From JAGIBJ01 sp032119595 (GTDB taxonomy: Bacteria; Actinomycetota; Thermoleophilia; Solirubrobacterales; Solirubrobacteraceae): a DNA stretch of 50,595 bases. Where the stretch lies: the NCBI GenBank assembly GCA_032119595.1, contig JAUMBQ010000014.1, positions 1 to 50,595 of the forward strand. Reading direction: 5' to 3'. This document shows positions 1-9,124 of this stretch, piece by piece (position 1 is the first letter of the stretch; every line of letters begins with the position of its first letter). The notes below the pieces were generated by a model. It was given only the letters and a program-made list of their open reading frames with translations, was not told the origin of the DNA and searched no databases. The translations under genes were made by a program, and so were the position numbers.

Positions 1-2252
<2,252 letters not shown>

Positions 2253-2259
2253 GAGCCGC

Positions 2260-2265
2260 ACCGTA
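2260..2265 (-). promoter_or_regulatory. -10 box of the beta-helix protein gene
   Basis: TACGGT on the minus strand, 7 nt before the GTG at 2252. The spacing fits a leaderless transcript. No good -35 box is seen at 16-18 nt. Confidence 0.4.
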
Positions 2266-2362
2266 TCGCGTGACCTCGACGCTGCCGCCGCAATTCAGGA
2301 AGTCGGCGCGCCTTGCCGCTTGCGCGTGTCGTAACTCACAGGCTTGGAGGCACGCCGACCGA

Positions 2363-3796
2363 TCAGGCCGAGGCCGCAGCCAACTTCCGGGCCGCGACGC
2401 CGTCGAGCACGCGCTTGCCCGGGAGCAGGGCCGCCGCGACCGCGCCGACCGCGAGGACGCCGACCGCCACGGGCAGCGCCGCCGTGACGCCGTCCGAGTA
2501 GGTCTGTGGCGACGCGTACGAGCCGCTCGACTGGAAGACCGTCGCCATCACCGCGACGCCGAACACGCCGCCGACCTCACGCAGCGTGGAGGCCGCGCCG
2601 GAGGCCTGGCCCGCTTCGGAGTCGCTCACGGCATCGAGGATCATCGACGCTGACGGTGAGAACACGAGACCCATACCGGCGCCGGCCATCACGAACCCAG
2701 GGATGAACGTGAGGTACGCCGTGTCGACGCCGGTCACGAGGTACAGGTAGAGCATCGCGGCGGCCTGCAGCGCGAGACCGATCGTGAGCAGCGGGCGGCC
2801 GCCGTACCGCGGGTAGAGCACGGCGCCGGCGATCGGGGCGACGACCATCGGCATCGCCGTCCACGGCAGCGTCTTGACGCCCGCGAGGAACGGCCCGTCG
2901 CCCTGTGAGGTCTGGAAGAACTGGCTGAGCAGGAAGATTGCGCCGAAGATCCCGAAGAACATCGCGACCGACAGCAGGTTCGTGAGCGAGAACGAACGGC
3001 TCCGGAAGAACCGCAGCGGAAGCATCGGCGCGGGCGCCACACGCTCCCAGGCCACGAACGCCGCGATCAACAGCGCGCCGCCGACCAAGCTGCCGGCGAC
3101 GATCGGCGAGTCCCACCCGAGCGACGGCGCGCGCACGACGCCGAACGTGAGCGTCAGCAGGCCGGCGGCCGCGAGGAACAGGCCGCGGAGGTCGAGTCGA
3201 TTTGCCGGGCCATACGACTCCGGCACCGAGCGCAGGACGATCGGGATGAGCACCAGCCCGATTGGGACGTTGATCCAGAAGATCCACTCCCAGCTGATCC
3301 CCTCGACGACCGCTCCGCCGACGAACGGCCCAAGTGCGACGCCGAGCCCGCTGACGCCGCCCCAGATCCCGATCGCGGCCGAGCGCTTGTCGGCCGGGAC
3401 CGCCTCGGAGATGAGCGTGAGTGACAGCGGCAGGATGGCGGCCGCCCCGAAGCCTTGGATCGCGCGGGCGGCGACGAGCACTTCAAGCGACGGCGCGATC
3501 GCGGCGACCGCGCTGGCCAGCGTGAAGACGCCGATGCCGGTGATGAACACGCGGCGACGGCCGAAGCGGTCGCCGAGCGCCGCCATCGCGATCATCGTGA
3601 CGGCGAAGGCCATGGTGTAGGCGTTGACCGTCCATTCCAGCGACTCGATCGAGCCGCCCAGGCTGGTCCGGATCGACGGCAGCGCGACGCCGACGACGAG
3701 ATTGTCGAGCGACGTCATGAACACCGCGACCGAGGTCGCGGCGATCGTGGTGATGGCCGCGGACTTCTTCGCCGCGGCCGGTTCGTAAGTGAGCAC
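2363..3796 (-). CDS. MFS drug exporter, DHA2 (14-TM) family
   Basis: A 477-residue proton-coupled efflux pump of the inner membrane. The DHA2 signature LDNLVVGVALPSI lies in the first membrane helix (about residues 30-42), and motif A is GDRFGRRR in the loop after helix 2. Length and hydrophobic pattern fit 14 segments. The start is GTG, with AAGGA 6-7 nt upstream. It lies 65 bp downstream of the TetR gene on the same strand, so the two probably form a regulator-exporter operon controlled by the operator at 4571-4586. The substrate cannot be read from sequence; relatives export drugs, antiseptics or self-made antibiotics. Confidence 0.92.
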   Translation of the reverse strand: MLTYEPAAAKKSAAITTIAATSVAVFMTSLDNLVVGVALPSIRTSLGGSIESLEWTVNAYTMAFAVTMIAMAALGDRFGRRRVFITGIGVFTLASAVAAIAPSLEVLVAARAIQGFGAAAILPLSLTLISEAVPADKRSAAIGIWGGVSGLGVALGPFVGGAVVEGISWEWIFWINVPIGLVLIPIVLRSVPESYGPANRLDLRGLFLAAAGLLTLTFGVVRAPSLGWDSPIVAGSLVGGALLIAAFVAWERVAPAPMLPLRFFRSRSFSLTNLLSVAMFFGIFGAIFLLSQFFQTSQGDGPFLAGVKTLPWTAMPMVVAPIAGAVLYPRYGGRPLLTIGLALQAAAMLYLYLVTGVDTAYLTFIPGFVMAGAGMGLVFSPSASMILDAVSDSEAGQASGAASTLREVGGVFGVAVMATVFQSSGSYASPQTYSDGVTAALPVAVGVLAVGAVAAALLPGKRVLDGVAARKLAAASA

Positions 3797-3861
3797 TTGC
3801 TTCCTTTGGGGTGAATGAAAGGCGCCGGCTCGCGGCGCCCCGATCGATGCATGGAGCCGAG

Positions 3862-4566
3862 CTACGCCTTGGGCGAGTCGGGTGAAGGGTTGGTCAGGGT
3901 CGGCTGGGCAGGCGCAGCCGTCGACGGGGCAGGCGCAGGGCCGTCCGGCGGCGTCGACGTGAAGCTGAGCTTGTCCGGCGCGCAGGGCAGCGGGCCGTCG
4001 TGCAGGCGGGTCGCCCAGGTGGATTCTTCGGCGCCGAGGCCGGAAATCACGAGGAGCAGGGTGCCCTCGGCGACGAACGCGCGCGCCTCATCGGGCGTGG
4101 CCCCGGAGACGCGCTCGATGTCGACGACCATCTTCTCCCACTGCTCGCGCATCACCGCGCCGACGGAGTCAAGGCTCTTCGACGCGCTGATGCCGTGCAG
4201 GTTGACCTGGAGAAGCGTGCGGTCGCGGAGCAGCTCAATCCAGGCGGCGCCCATCGCGGCAAGCACGTCCTCGCCGCGCGCCTTAGCGGCCTCCCCCTCG
4301 CCGATCATGCGCTGGTTGATCACGCGACCGTTCTCGCGCGCCACCGCGCAGAGCAGCTCCTCCTTGGTCGGGAACAGCCGGAACAGGTACGCGTGCGAGA
4401 TCCCCGACTTCTTGGCGATCGCCGCCGTCGACGCACCGTTCATCCCGTCGACCGCAATCACCTCAGCCGCCGCCGCAAGCACCTCTTCGCGGCGCTCCTG
4501 CGCCGGAACGCGCTTGCGAGCAACCGGCTTGCGCGGAGCGGGCTTCTGTTCGGCGGAGGTCGACAC
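3862..4566 (-). CDS. TetR family transcriptional repressor of the adjacent exporter
   Basis: A 234-residue protein with an N-terminal TetR HTH (residues about 20-65: RREEVLAAAAEVIAVDG, then GASTAAIAKKSGISHAYLFR), followed by an all-helical ligand domain and a Pro/Ala-rich tail. The open frame extends upstream to 4686. The GTG at 4566 was chosen because a TTGACA-N17-GATACT promoter ends 7 nt before it, and because upstream codons would run through the operator. It probably represses itself and the MFS gene until a ligand binds. No ligand is known. Confidence 0.9.
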   Translation of the reverse strand: MSTSAEQKPAPRKPVARKRVPAQERREEVLAAAAEVIAVDGMNGASTAAIAKKSGISHAYLFRLFPTKEELLCAVARENGRVINQRMIGEGEAAKARGEDVLAAMGAAWIELLRDRTLLQVNLHGISASKSLDSVGAVMREQWEKMVVDIERVSGATPDEARAFVAEGTLLLVISGLGAEESTWATRLHDGPLPCAPDKLSFTSTPPDGPAPAPSTAAPAQPTLTNPSPDSPKA

Positions 4567-4570
4567 GCTG

Positions 4571-4602
4571 GTGAGTATCCACTCACTTACGTCGCCTGTC
4601 AA
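4571..4602 (-). promoter_or_regulatory. Promoter and overlapping palindromic TetR operator
   Basis: On the minus strand: -35 TTGACA (4602-4597), a 17-nt spacer, -10 GATACT (4579-4574), then 7 nt to the GTG start, so the mRNA is likely leaderless. A perfect 6+4+6 inverted repeat, GTGAGT-N4-ACTCAC (4571-4586), covers the -10 box and start point. A dimer bound there would block RNA polymerase, as expected for TetR autorepression. Confidence 0.82.
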
Positions 4603-4629
4603 GGGCCGGTTTCGGCCTCGACCGCGCCC

Positions 4630-4750
4630 CGACCAGCGCTGAGCGGCCAAAAGCTGTCGTCCCAGCAACAGAAAATGGCCGCTCACGCCACGACCAGCGG
4701 TGAGCGGCCATATGTTGTCGTCCCAGCAACAGATAATGGCCGCTCACCGC
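4630..4750. repeat. Two tandem 61-bp hairpin repeats
   Basis: Two near-identical units start at 4630 and 4691, each beginning CGACCAGCG. Each contains an inverted repeat, GAGCGGCCA/TGGCCGCTC (4641-4649 with 4676-4684; 4702-4710 with 4737-4745; the second extends to 12 bp), around a shared core TCGTCCCAGCAACAGA. They sit between the acylase stop codon and the TetR promoter. They may act as transcription terminators or be a small dispersed repeat family. Confidence 0.75.
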
Positions 4751-4764
4751 CCGCCGGGCGGGCG
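4748..4764 (-). terminator. GC hairpin just downstream of the acylase gene
   Basis: CGCCCG (4748-4753) pairs with CGGGCG (4759-4764) across a 5-nt loop, 14 bp past the acylase stop codon. No U-tract follows, as is common in actinobacteria. Confidence 0.4.
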
Positions 4765-4777
4765 CGCCGCGCCGGCC

Positions 4778-7222
4778 TTACGTCCCCGGCACGCCCCAGG
4801 TGTCGACCGAGATGGCTTCGCGCTCCACGTCGCCTTCGCAGAAGGGCATGGTGTTCCACTGCTTCTTGCTGAGGAGTTCGCGGGTTTGGTCGCTGGAGTA
4901 TGGGGAGTCGGGGTTGGTCGACTGCCCGTAGGTGACCATCGTGCGGATCTCCGGGCAGCCGGGCTTCAGGTGAACGGCCTGGATGAAGGAGCCGCCGGAC
5001 ACGATGTCGGTGTAGCCCTTGTACTTGTCCCAGACGGGCGTGAACACGTTGAAGAGCCCGCTGGGCCCGGGGCCGCCGTGGATCGAGATGACTTCGCCGC
5101 GGCGCGTCACGGACTGCGCGGTGCGGAGCGTCGAGAGGAACGGCAGCTTGGCGAGGTACATATCGGACTCCGCCTTCTTGAGCGCCCACATGATGGTCGG
5201 GTTCGCGGTGTTCAGGCCGCTCGGCGTGTTCACCGGATTGCTCGCACTAAACGACACGGCGTACGGCCCAAGCGGGACGGGCAGCGGAATCGGCGTCGTG
5301 CCCAGCAGATTTGCGACGAACCGCTGCCAGAGCACGGCCCCCGGCGAATCGAGGTCGTTGCGCATATCCCACGCGGCGAGCACGGTGCACGACCAGCGGA
5401 TGCACCCGTTCACGAGGTCGTTGCGCCAGAGCTCGGCGCTGTACACGCGGTTGCCCATCGCGACCTCGCGGAGGTTGTCGAGGTTGAAGCCCTTGCCAGC
5501 CAGGCCGTCGGTACCGGCGACTCGCCCCTGCACCTGCTTGATCCCGATCCGCGTGCGCAGCGTGCGCGTGGTCTTCTCGTCGCCAATGATCCGCGGGAAT
5601 CCGGTGAGTGGCTGCGCCGGGTTCGACAGCCAGTAGGAGTCGTTCATGTTGGCGGTCCAGTCGGTCCGCGTGAGCGACGGCAGGCGCGACGGCCCAAGGA
5701 TCTTCGGCACCACGGAGTCGGCATCGCTCGACGGCAGGCAGTTCGTCCTTCCGCCATCGAGGACCGGCAGGCGCTGCGCCGCGTCGGTCACCTTGCCGAG
5801 CACGGTGAGGCAGCTCTGGTACTTCGTGTTCGAGATCCCGGGCACGTTGCCGATGTCGGCGTAGTACGCATTGCCGGCGGTGTCGGCCGCGACGGTGTTG
5901 ACCCACGGCATGCCCGTGTACTTCTTGAGATTCGCGTCGACGTCCGCCACCGACTGCGCCTCGTTCATCCCGAAGAACACGTTGATCATGCGGCCGAAGT
6001 TGTCGGCGTTGCCGTCGTAGAGCGCGTGGGCCGTGCCGCGGTTCCACGGGAACAGCTTGAGCCCGGTGATCGACTCGGTGATCGGGCCGTGGATCGTGGA
6101 ATACAGCGTGCGGGTCAGCGGTGCCAGCGATCCGTCGGCCGCCTTGACCTGGATCGTGACCGACTCGCGCTTCATCCGCACGAACCGGCCGCCAGTGAAG
6201 TACCAGTCGGGCTTGCCGGGCATGAGCAGCACCTCGTACGGCACAAATCGCCGCGCGGTCGACACCGTGTGACTCCAAGCGACACCTTTCGTCGCGCCGA
6301 TCAGCACGATCGGGACGCCCAGGAGCGACCCACCGGTCACGTCGGCGACGCCCGGGATCGTGAGGTGCGACTGGTAGAAGCGCTCCGACCCGCCCCATGG
6401 GAAGTGCGGATTGCCGTAGAGCAGGCCATGTCCGTCCTGGGACGCCTCGCGCCCGATGCCGTACGCGTTGGAGCCGAGACCGCCGAGGGCGTCGTCGAGC
6501 GCGTTCGGCGGCAACGCCTTGACCCGCTGCGCCGCCGTCGCGGACGCCGGGAGCTTTGCGATCGCTTTCGCGCCTTCGGACCGCATGGCCCGGGGCCGCG
6601 CCGCACGCGCTGCCGTCGCCGTCGGCGTGCCGGGCGGCTGGGCCCCGCCGATGCCGTCGATCGCGGCGCCGCTGGAGGCGAGGATCGCGAGCTGGTGCAC
6701 GCGGCGGAACGCATCCATAAGGGTGATCGGCCGGACCCATTCTTGACCGCGGCAGGTCGGGTCGGGGACGCCGGCGGACCCGCCGACGCTGGCCAGCCAG
6801 TCGTTGTAGCCGTCGACGTAGCCCTGGAGCCCCTCGGCGACTTCGGCGCGCGGCCCGACCGGCGGTGGCTCCGCCATCAGCGCCTCGACCGTCCCGCGGT
6901 TCTTGTAGCGCTGGAACACCAGGTCGCTGTTGAGGTTGCTCGGCGAGGTGCCGTTGCCGCCGACGGTGTACGTCGCATCGGGGCCGAAGTATTTCGACCG
7001 CTCGGCGTTCACGGTCACGTAGATGTCGGCCAGCGTGCAGATGTTGTCGGCGGCGACGGAGCGCCCGTAGCCATAGCCCAGCGCGCGGAACGAGTCGGCC
7101 TTGATGTGCGGGACGCCGAACTTGGTGCGCGTGACCGTGACATCGGCGGCCTGGGCGGTCGCGGGCGCCAAGCAGGCCCCGGCGAGACCGCCAGCGACGA
7201 GGACACGACGCAGTCTGGACAT
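4778..7222 (-). CDS. Secreted penicillin-acylase-family Ntn hydrolase, PvdQ/aculeacin-acylase type
   Basis: An 814-residue preproprotein. It starts with a signal peptide ending ATAQA|A. The family matures by self-cleavage before a catalytic Ser, here Ser251 in LG|SNAYGIG, giving alpha and beta chains. The segment NPHFPWGGSERFYQSHLTIPG and the later VAWSHTVSTARR closely resemble PvdQ and aculeacin A acylases, which remove long acyl chains from N-acyl-homoserine lactones and lipopeptides. The substrate here is therefore probably a fatty-acyl amide rather than penicillin G; this is inference. The open frame runs to 7735, but the ATG at 7222 has a signal peptide after it and a TACCTT -10 box 6 nt before it. 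It diverges from the cupin gene. Confidence 0.9.
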   Translation of the reverse strand: MSRLRRVLVAGGLAGACLAPATAQAADVTVTRTKFGVPHIKADSFRALGYGYGRSVAADNICTLADIYVTVNAERSKYFGPDATYTVGGNGTSPSNLNSDLVFQRYKNRGTVEALMAEPPPVGPRAEVAEGLQGYVDGYNDWLASVGGSAGVPDPTCRGQEWVRPITLMDAFRRVHQLAILASSGAAIDGIGGAQPPGTPTATAARAARPRAMRSEGAKAIAKLPASATAAQRVKALPPNALDDALGGLGSNAYGIGREASQDGHGLLYGNPHFPWGGSERFYQSHLTIPGVADVTGGSLLGVPIVLIGATKGVAWSHTVSTARRFVPYEVLLMPGKPDWYFTGGRFVRMKRESVTIQVKAADGSLAPLTRTLYSTIHGPITESITGLKLFPWNRGTAHALYDGNADNFGRMINVFFGMNEAQSVADVDANLKKYTGMPWVNTVAADTAGNAYYADIGNVPGISNTKYQSCLTVLGKVTDAAQRLPVLDGGRTNCLPSSDADSVVPKILGPSRLPSLTRTDWTANMNDSYWLSNPAQPLTGFPRIIGDEKTTRTLRTRIGIKQVQGRVAGTDGLAGKGFNLDNLREVAMGNRVYSAELWRNDLVNGCIRWSCTVLAAWDMRNDLDSPGAVLWQRFVANLLGTTPIPLPVPLGPYAVSFSASNPVNTPSGLNTANPTIMWALKKAESDMYLAKLPFLSTLRTAQSVTRRGEVISIHGGPGPSGLFNVFTPVWDKYKGYTDIVSGGSFIQAVHLKPGCPEIRTMVTYGQSTNPDSPYSSDQTRELLSKKQWNTMPFCEGDVEREAISVDTWGVPGT

Positions 7223-7228
7223 CGGTCC

Positions 7229-7234
7229 AAGGTA
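7229..7234 (-). promoter_or_regulatory. -10 box of the acylase gene
   Basis: TACCTT on the minus strand, 6 nt before the ATG at 7222, suggesting a leaderless transcript. The -35 region is not recognisable. Confidence 0.45.
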
Positions 7235-7432
7235 CCGAACATCGGTTGCTCGATGTGATCGACGACACATTGGCCCGGCCGCCAGCACGCCTGCGCCGGG
7301 AGCGTGCCGGGCGGAACCAGCCGCCGGCGCTGGCTCGCCGGGATGCCCCACGGCGCCCCATGGACGTTGAGCAATCGTCAACTCCGCCGGCCACCGATCC
7401 GATCTCACTTTGCGTGGGTTCCCTACCCTGCG

Positions 7433-7846
7433 ATGATTGAACTGATGTCCCACGCCCAGGCCGTGCTGAGCCCGACCGAAGATGCGCTGCCCCGCCGCGT
7501 CGACAAGCCCTGGGGACACGAGATTTGGTACGCCCACACCGACCGGTACGCGGGCAAGATCATCGTCGTGGAGCCCGGCCACCGGCTGTCGCTCCAGTAC
7601 CACGAGGCCAAAGACGAGACGTCCTACCTCCTCTCCGGCAAGCTGCGTCTCTGGCAAGGCGAAACCGCCGACACCCTCACCGAGCGTGAGATCGGCCCCG
7701 GCGAGGCGTGGCGCAACCACACCGGCCTGATCCACACCATCGAAGCCATCGACACCGCCACCGTCCTCGAGGTATCCACCCCCGAACTCGACGATGTCGT
7801 CCGCCTCGACGACCGCTACGGCCGCGAAGGCACCTCAGCGCCGTAG
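7433..7846 (+). CDS. Small cupin, phosphomannose-isomerase type II-like
   Basis: 137 residues forming one cupin barrel. VDKPWGHEIWY and GHRLSLQYHEAKDETSYLLSG match the cupin part of mannose-6-phosphate isomerase/GDP-mannose pyrophosphorylase proteins, with metal-binding His and Glu in the second segment. It may isomerise a sugar phosphate or be a single-domain sugar-binding cupin. The ATG at 7433 is used; the in-frame ATG at 7445 is equally possible. The last six residues, EGTSAP, are the same as those of the winged-helix protein ending at 9066. Confidence 0.82.
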   Translation: MIELMSHAQAVLSPTEDALPRRVDKPWGHEIWYAHTDRYAGKIIVVEPGHRLSLQYHEAKDETSYLLSGKLRLWQGETADTLTEREIGPGEAWRNHTGLIHTIEAIDTATVLEVSTPELDDVVRLDDRYGREGTSAP

Positions 7847-7924
7847 GGCGCAGACGACTGCCACCCGCCTGGGCAGCACGCGCCGCTACTCAGCGCAAAC
7901 GCGGCCTCCGCCGCGCGTCGTACG

Positions 7925-8326
7925 ATGCGCAGCGTGTCATCCGACGAGCTTTCCGACACGCTTGATGCCGCGCCGTCGCTTTGGAGTGCCGCGGTCGTCC
8001 TGCTCGAGGCCTGGACGGACGCCAGGCCTGCGCACCCCGCCCGCTTCGACAACGGCGATCGACGCGCCCGCTGGGCCAAACTCGCAAACGCCGCGAAGCG
8101 CCACTTCGCCAGACGCCCGAACGGCGCGCTACTTCCCGACGACCGCGCTCAGATCGAACGCTGGCGCCGCTTCTACGGCTCACAGCTGGGACCAGACGCT
8201 CTAGACGCCAGCGAAACGGGAGGTGGTCGCCGCCAACGTGACGGAGGCCAGCGCGCGCTCCGTGCTCGTCATGTTCAAGCCCGGGGAGCGATCGACCGAT
8301 ATCGTAGTTCTATGACAAGTCTTTGA
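7925..8326 (+). CDS. Small hypothetical protein, probably frameshifted near 8200-8220
   Basis: The open frame gives 133 residues, beginning MRSVSSDELSDTLDA. Codons end in G or C nearly throughout up to about 8200 (LLEAWTDARPAHPARF, WAKLANAAKRHFARRPNG), then this signal is lost. Between 8220 and 8315 the strong G/C third-position signal moves to the next frame, which reads EVVAANVTEASARSVLVMF and stops at 8313-8315, just before the next promoter. A one-base shift could have split one gene, or a very small second gene may be present. No family was recognised. Confidence 0.5.
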   Translation: MRSVSSDELSDTLDAAPSLWSAAVVLLEAWTDARPAHPARFDNGDRRARWAKLANAAKRHFARRPNGALLPDDRAQIERWRRFYGSQLGPDALDASETGGGRRQRDGGQRALRARHVQARGAIDRYRSSMTSL

Positions 8327-8352
8327 CACCGACGTCCGGCCCGGAGTAGCCT
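8323..8352 (+). promoter_or_regulatory. Strong promoter of the winged-helix gene
   Basis: -35 TTGACA (8323-8328), an 18-nt spacer, -10 TAGCCT (8347-8352), then 6 nt to the ATG at 8359. Transcription should begin at or next to the start codon. Confidence 0.75.
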
Positions 8353-8358
8353 GAAACC

Positions 8359-9066
8359 ATGTCGACTGCACGCAAGCTCGCGATCGGGGCCACACCGGCC
8401 CCCACCCGGCGCCTCGCTCCGGCGCCAAGCGCTTCGCCGCGGACGGCCCCTGCTCCCGATGCACTGCCGACGAGCAAGATCGCACCACGAGAGACTTCCC
8501 TGCTGGCGTCCGACCTTCAAGGAAGTTCATTCCAGACGCTGCGCGAGACGCTGGTCGCCGCAGTACGGGCTGGCAAGCAAAGCGAAGTGGAGGCAGTCTT
8601 GCACCACATCCTCGGCTTGGCGGAGACGGCAAGATGGTCTCGCGACGTGCGGAACGTCGTGACGCTGCGAGGCCAGGTCCGGCGGCTCGCCCGACGCGCG
8701 GCCCAAACGCCGACCGAGCACACCGCCTTGCTGGCGAGTGTCAAGATCCAGTTCGACGTCGTGGACCAGTCGCTGGATGCCGCGAGGACCGCCATGCTCA
8801 CGCAGCACGACGCCGATGTGGATGCGGACACCTCAAGGCTCCTGCGAGACCGGATGCTCGACGTGATGACCGAAGGGCAGCACCGGCCACGGGACATCGC
8901 CCAGGCGCTCGGGGTCGACTCCACACAGATTTCGCGCGCACTGCGGGCGCTCCAGCAGGACGAACTGATCCTCCGAGTCGAGCGGCCGACCGGCGACTCC
9001 GATGCCCGAGCTCACTGGTACGCCCTCGCCGAGCCGCGCAAAGTCGAAGGCACCAGCGCGCCGTAG
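8359..9066 (+). CDS. Winged-helix DNA-binding protein
   Basis: 235 residues. The first 45 are Pro/Ala/Ser-rich and likely disordered. Residues about 50-150 are helical. The C-terminal winged helix (about 165-225) contains LDVMTEGQHRPRDIAQALGVDSTQISRALRALQQ..LILRVE, which resembles MarR/ArsR-type HTH domains. It is probably a transcriptional regulator of unknown target. It is preceded by a clear promoter with no room for a Shine-Dalgarno. It ends in EGTSAP inside a short hairpin over the stop codon. Confidence 0.8.
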   Translation: MSTARKLAIGATPAPTRRLAPAPSASPRTAPAPDALPTSKIAPRETSLLASDLQGSSFQTLRETLVAAVRAGKQSEVEAVLHHILGLAETARWSRDVRNVVTLRGQVRRLARRAAQTPTEHTALLASVKIQFDVVDQSLDAARTAMLTQHDADVDADTSRLLRDRMLDVMTEGQHRPRDIAQALGVDSTQISRALRALQQDELILRVERPTGDSDARAHWYALAEPRKVEGTSAP

Positions 9067-9087
9067 GGCGCTGCTGGTCTCGACCGC

Positions 9088-9120
9088 GCCCGGGCCGCCG
9101 CTGATCGCGACGGCCCGGGC
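9088..9120. terminator. Bidirectional hairpin between convergent genes
   Basis: GCCCGGGCC (9088-9096) pairs perfectly with GGCCCGGGC (9112-9120). It lies between the winged-helix gene (+) and the giant gene (-), where a shared terminator is expected. Confidence 0.65.
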
Positions 9121-9124
9121 TTCG

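Noticed and set aside
4700..7258. An 852-codon plus-strand ORF.
   Set aside because: Antisense shadow of the acylase gene, with biased Arg/Val composition and no domain.
8201..8632. Minus-strand ORF of 143 codons.
   Set aside because: It runs through the TTGACA/TAGCCT promoter and the start of the winged-helix gene; its codon signal is the mirror of plus-strand frames.
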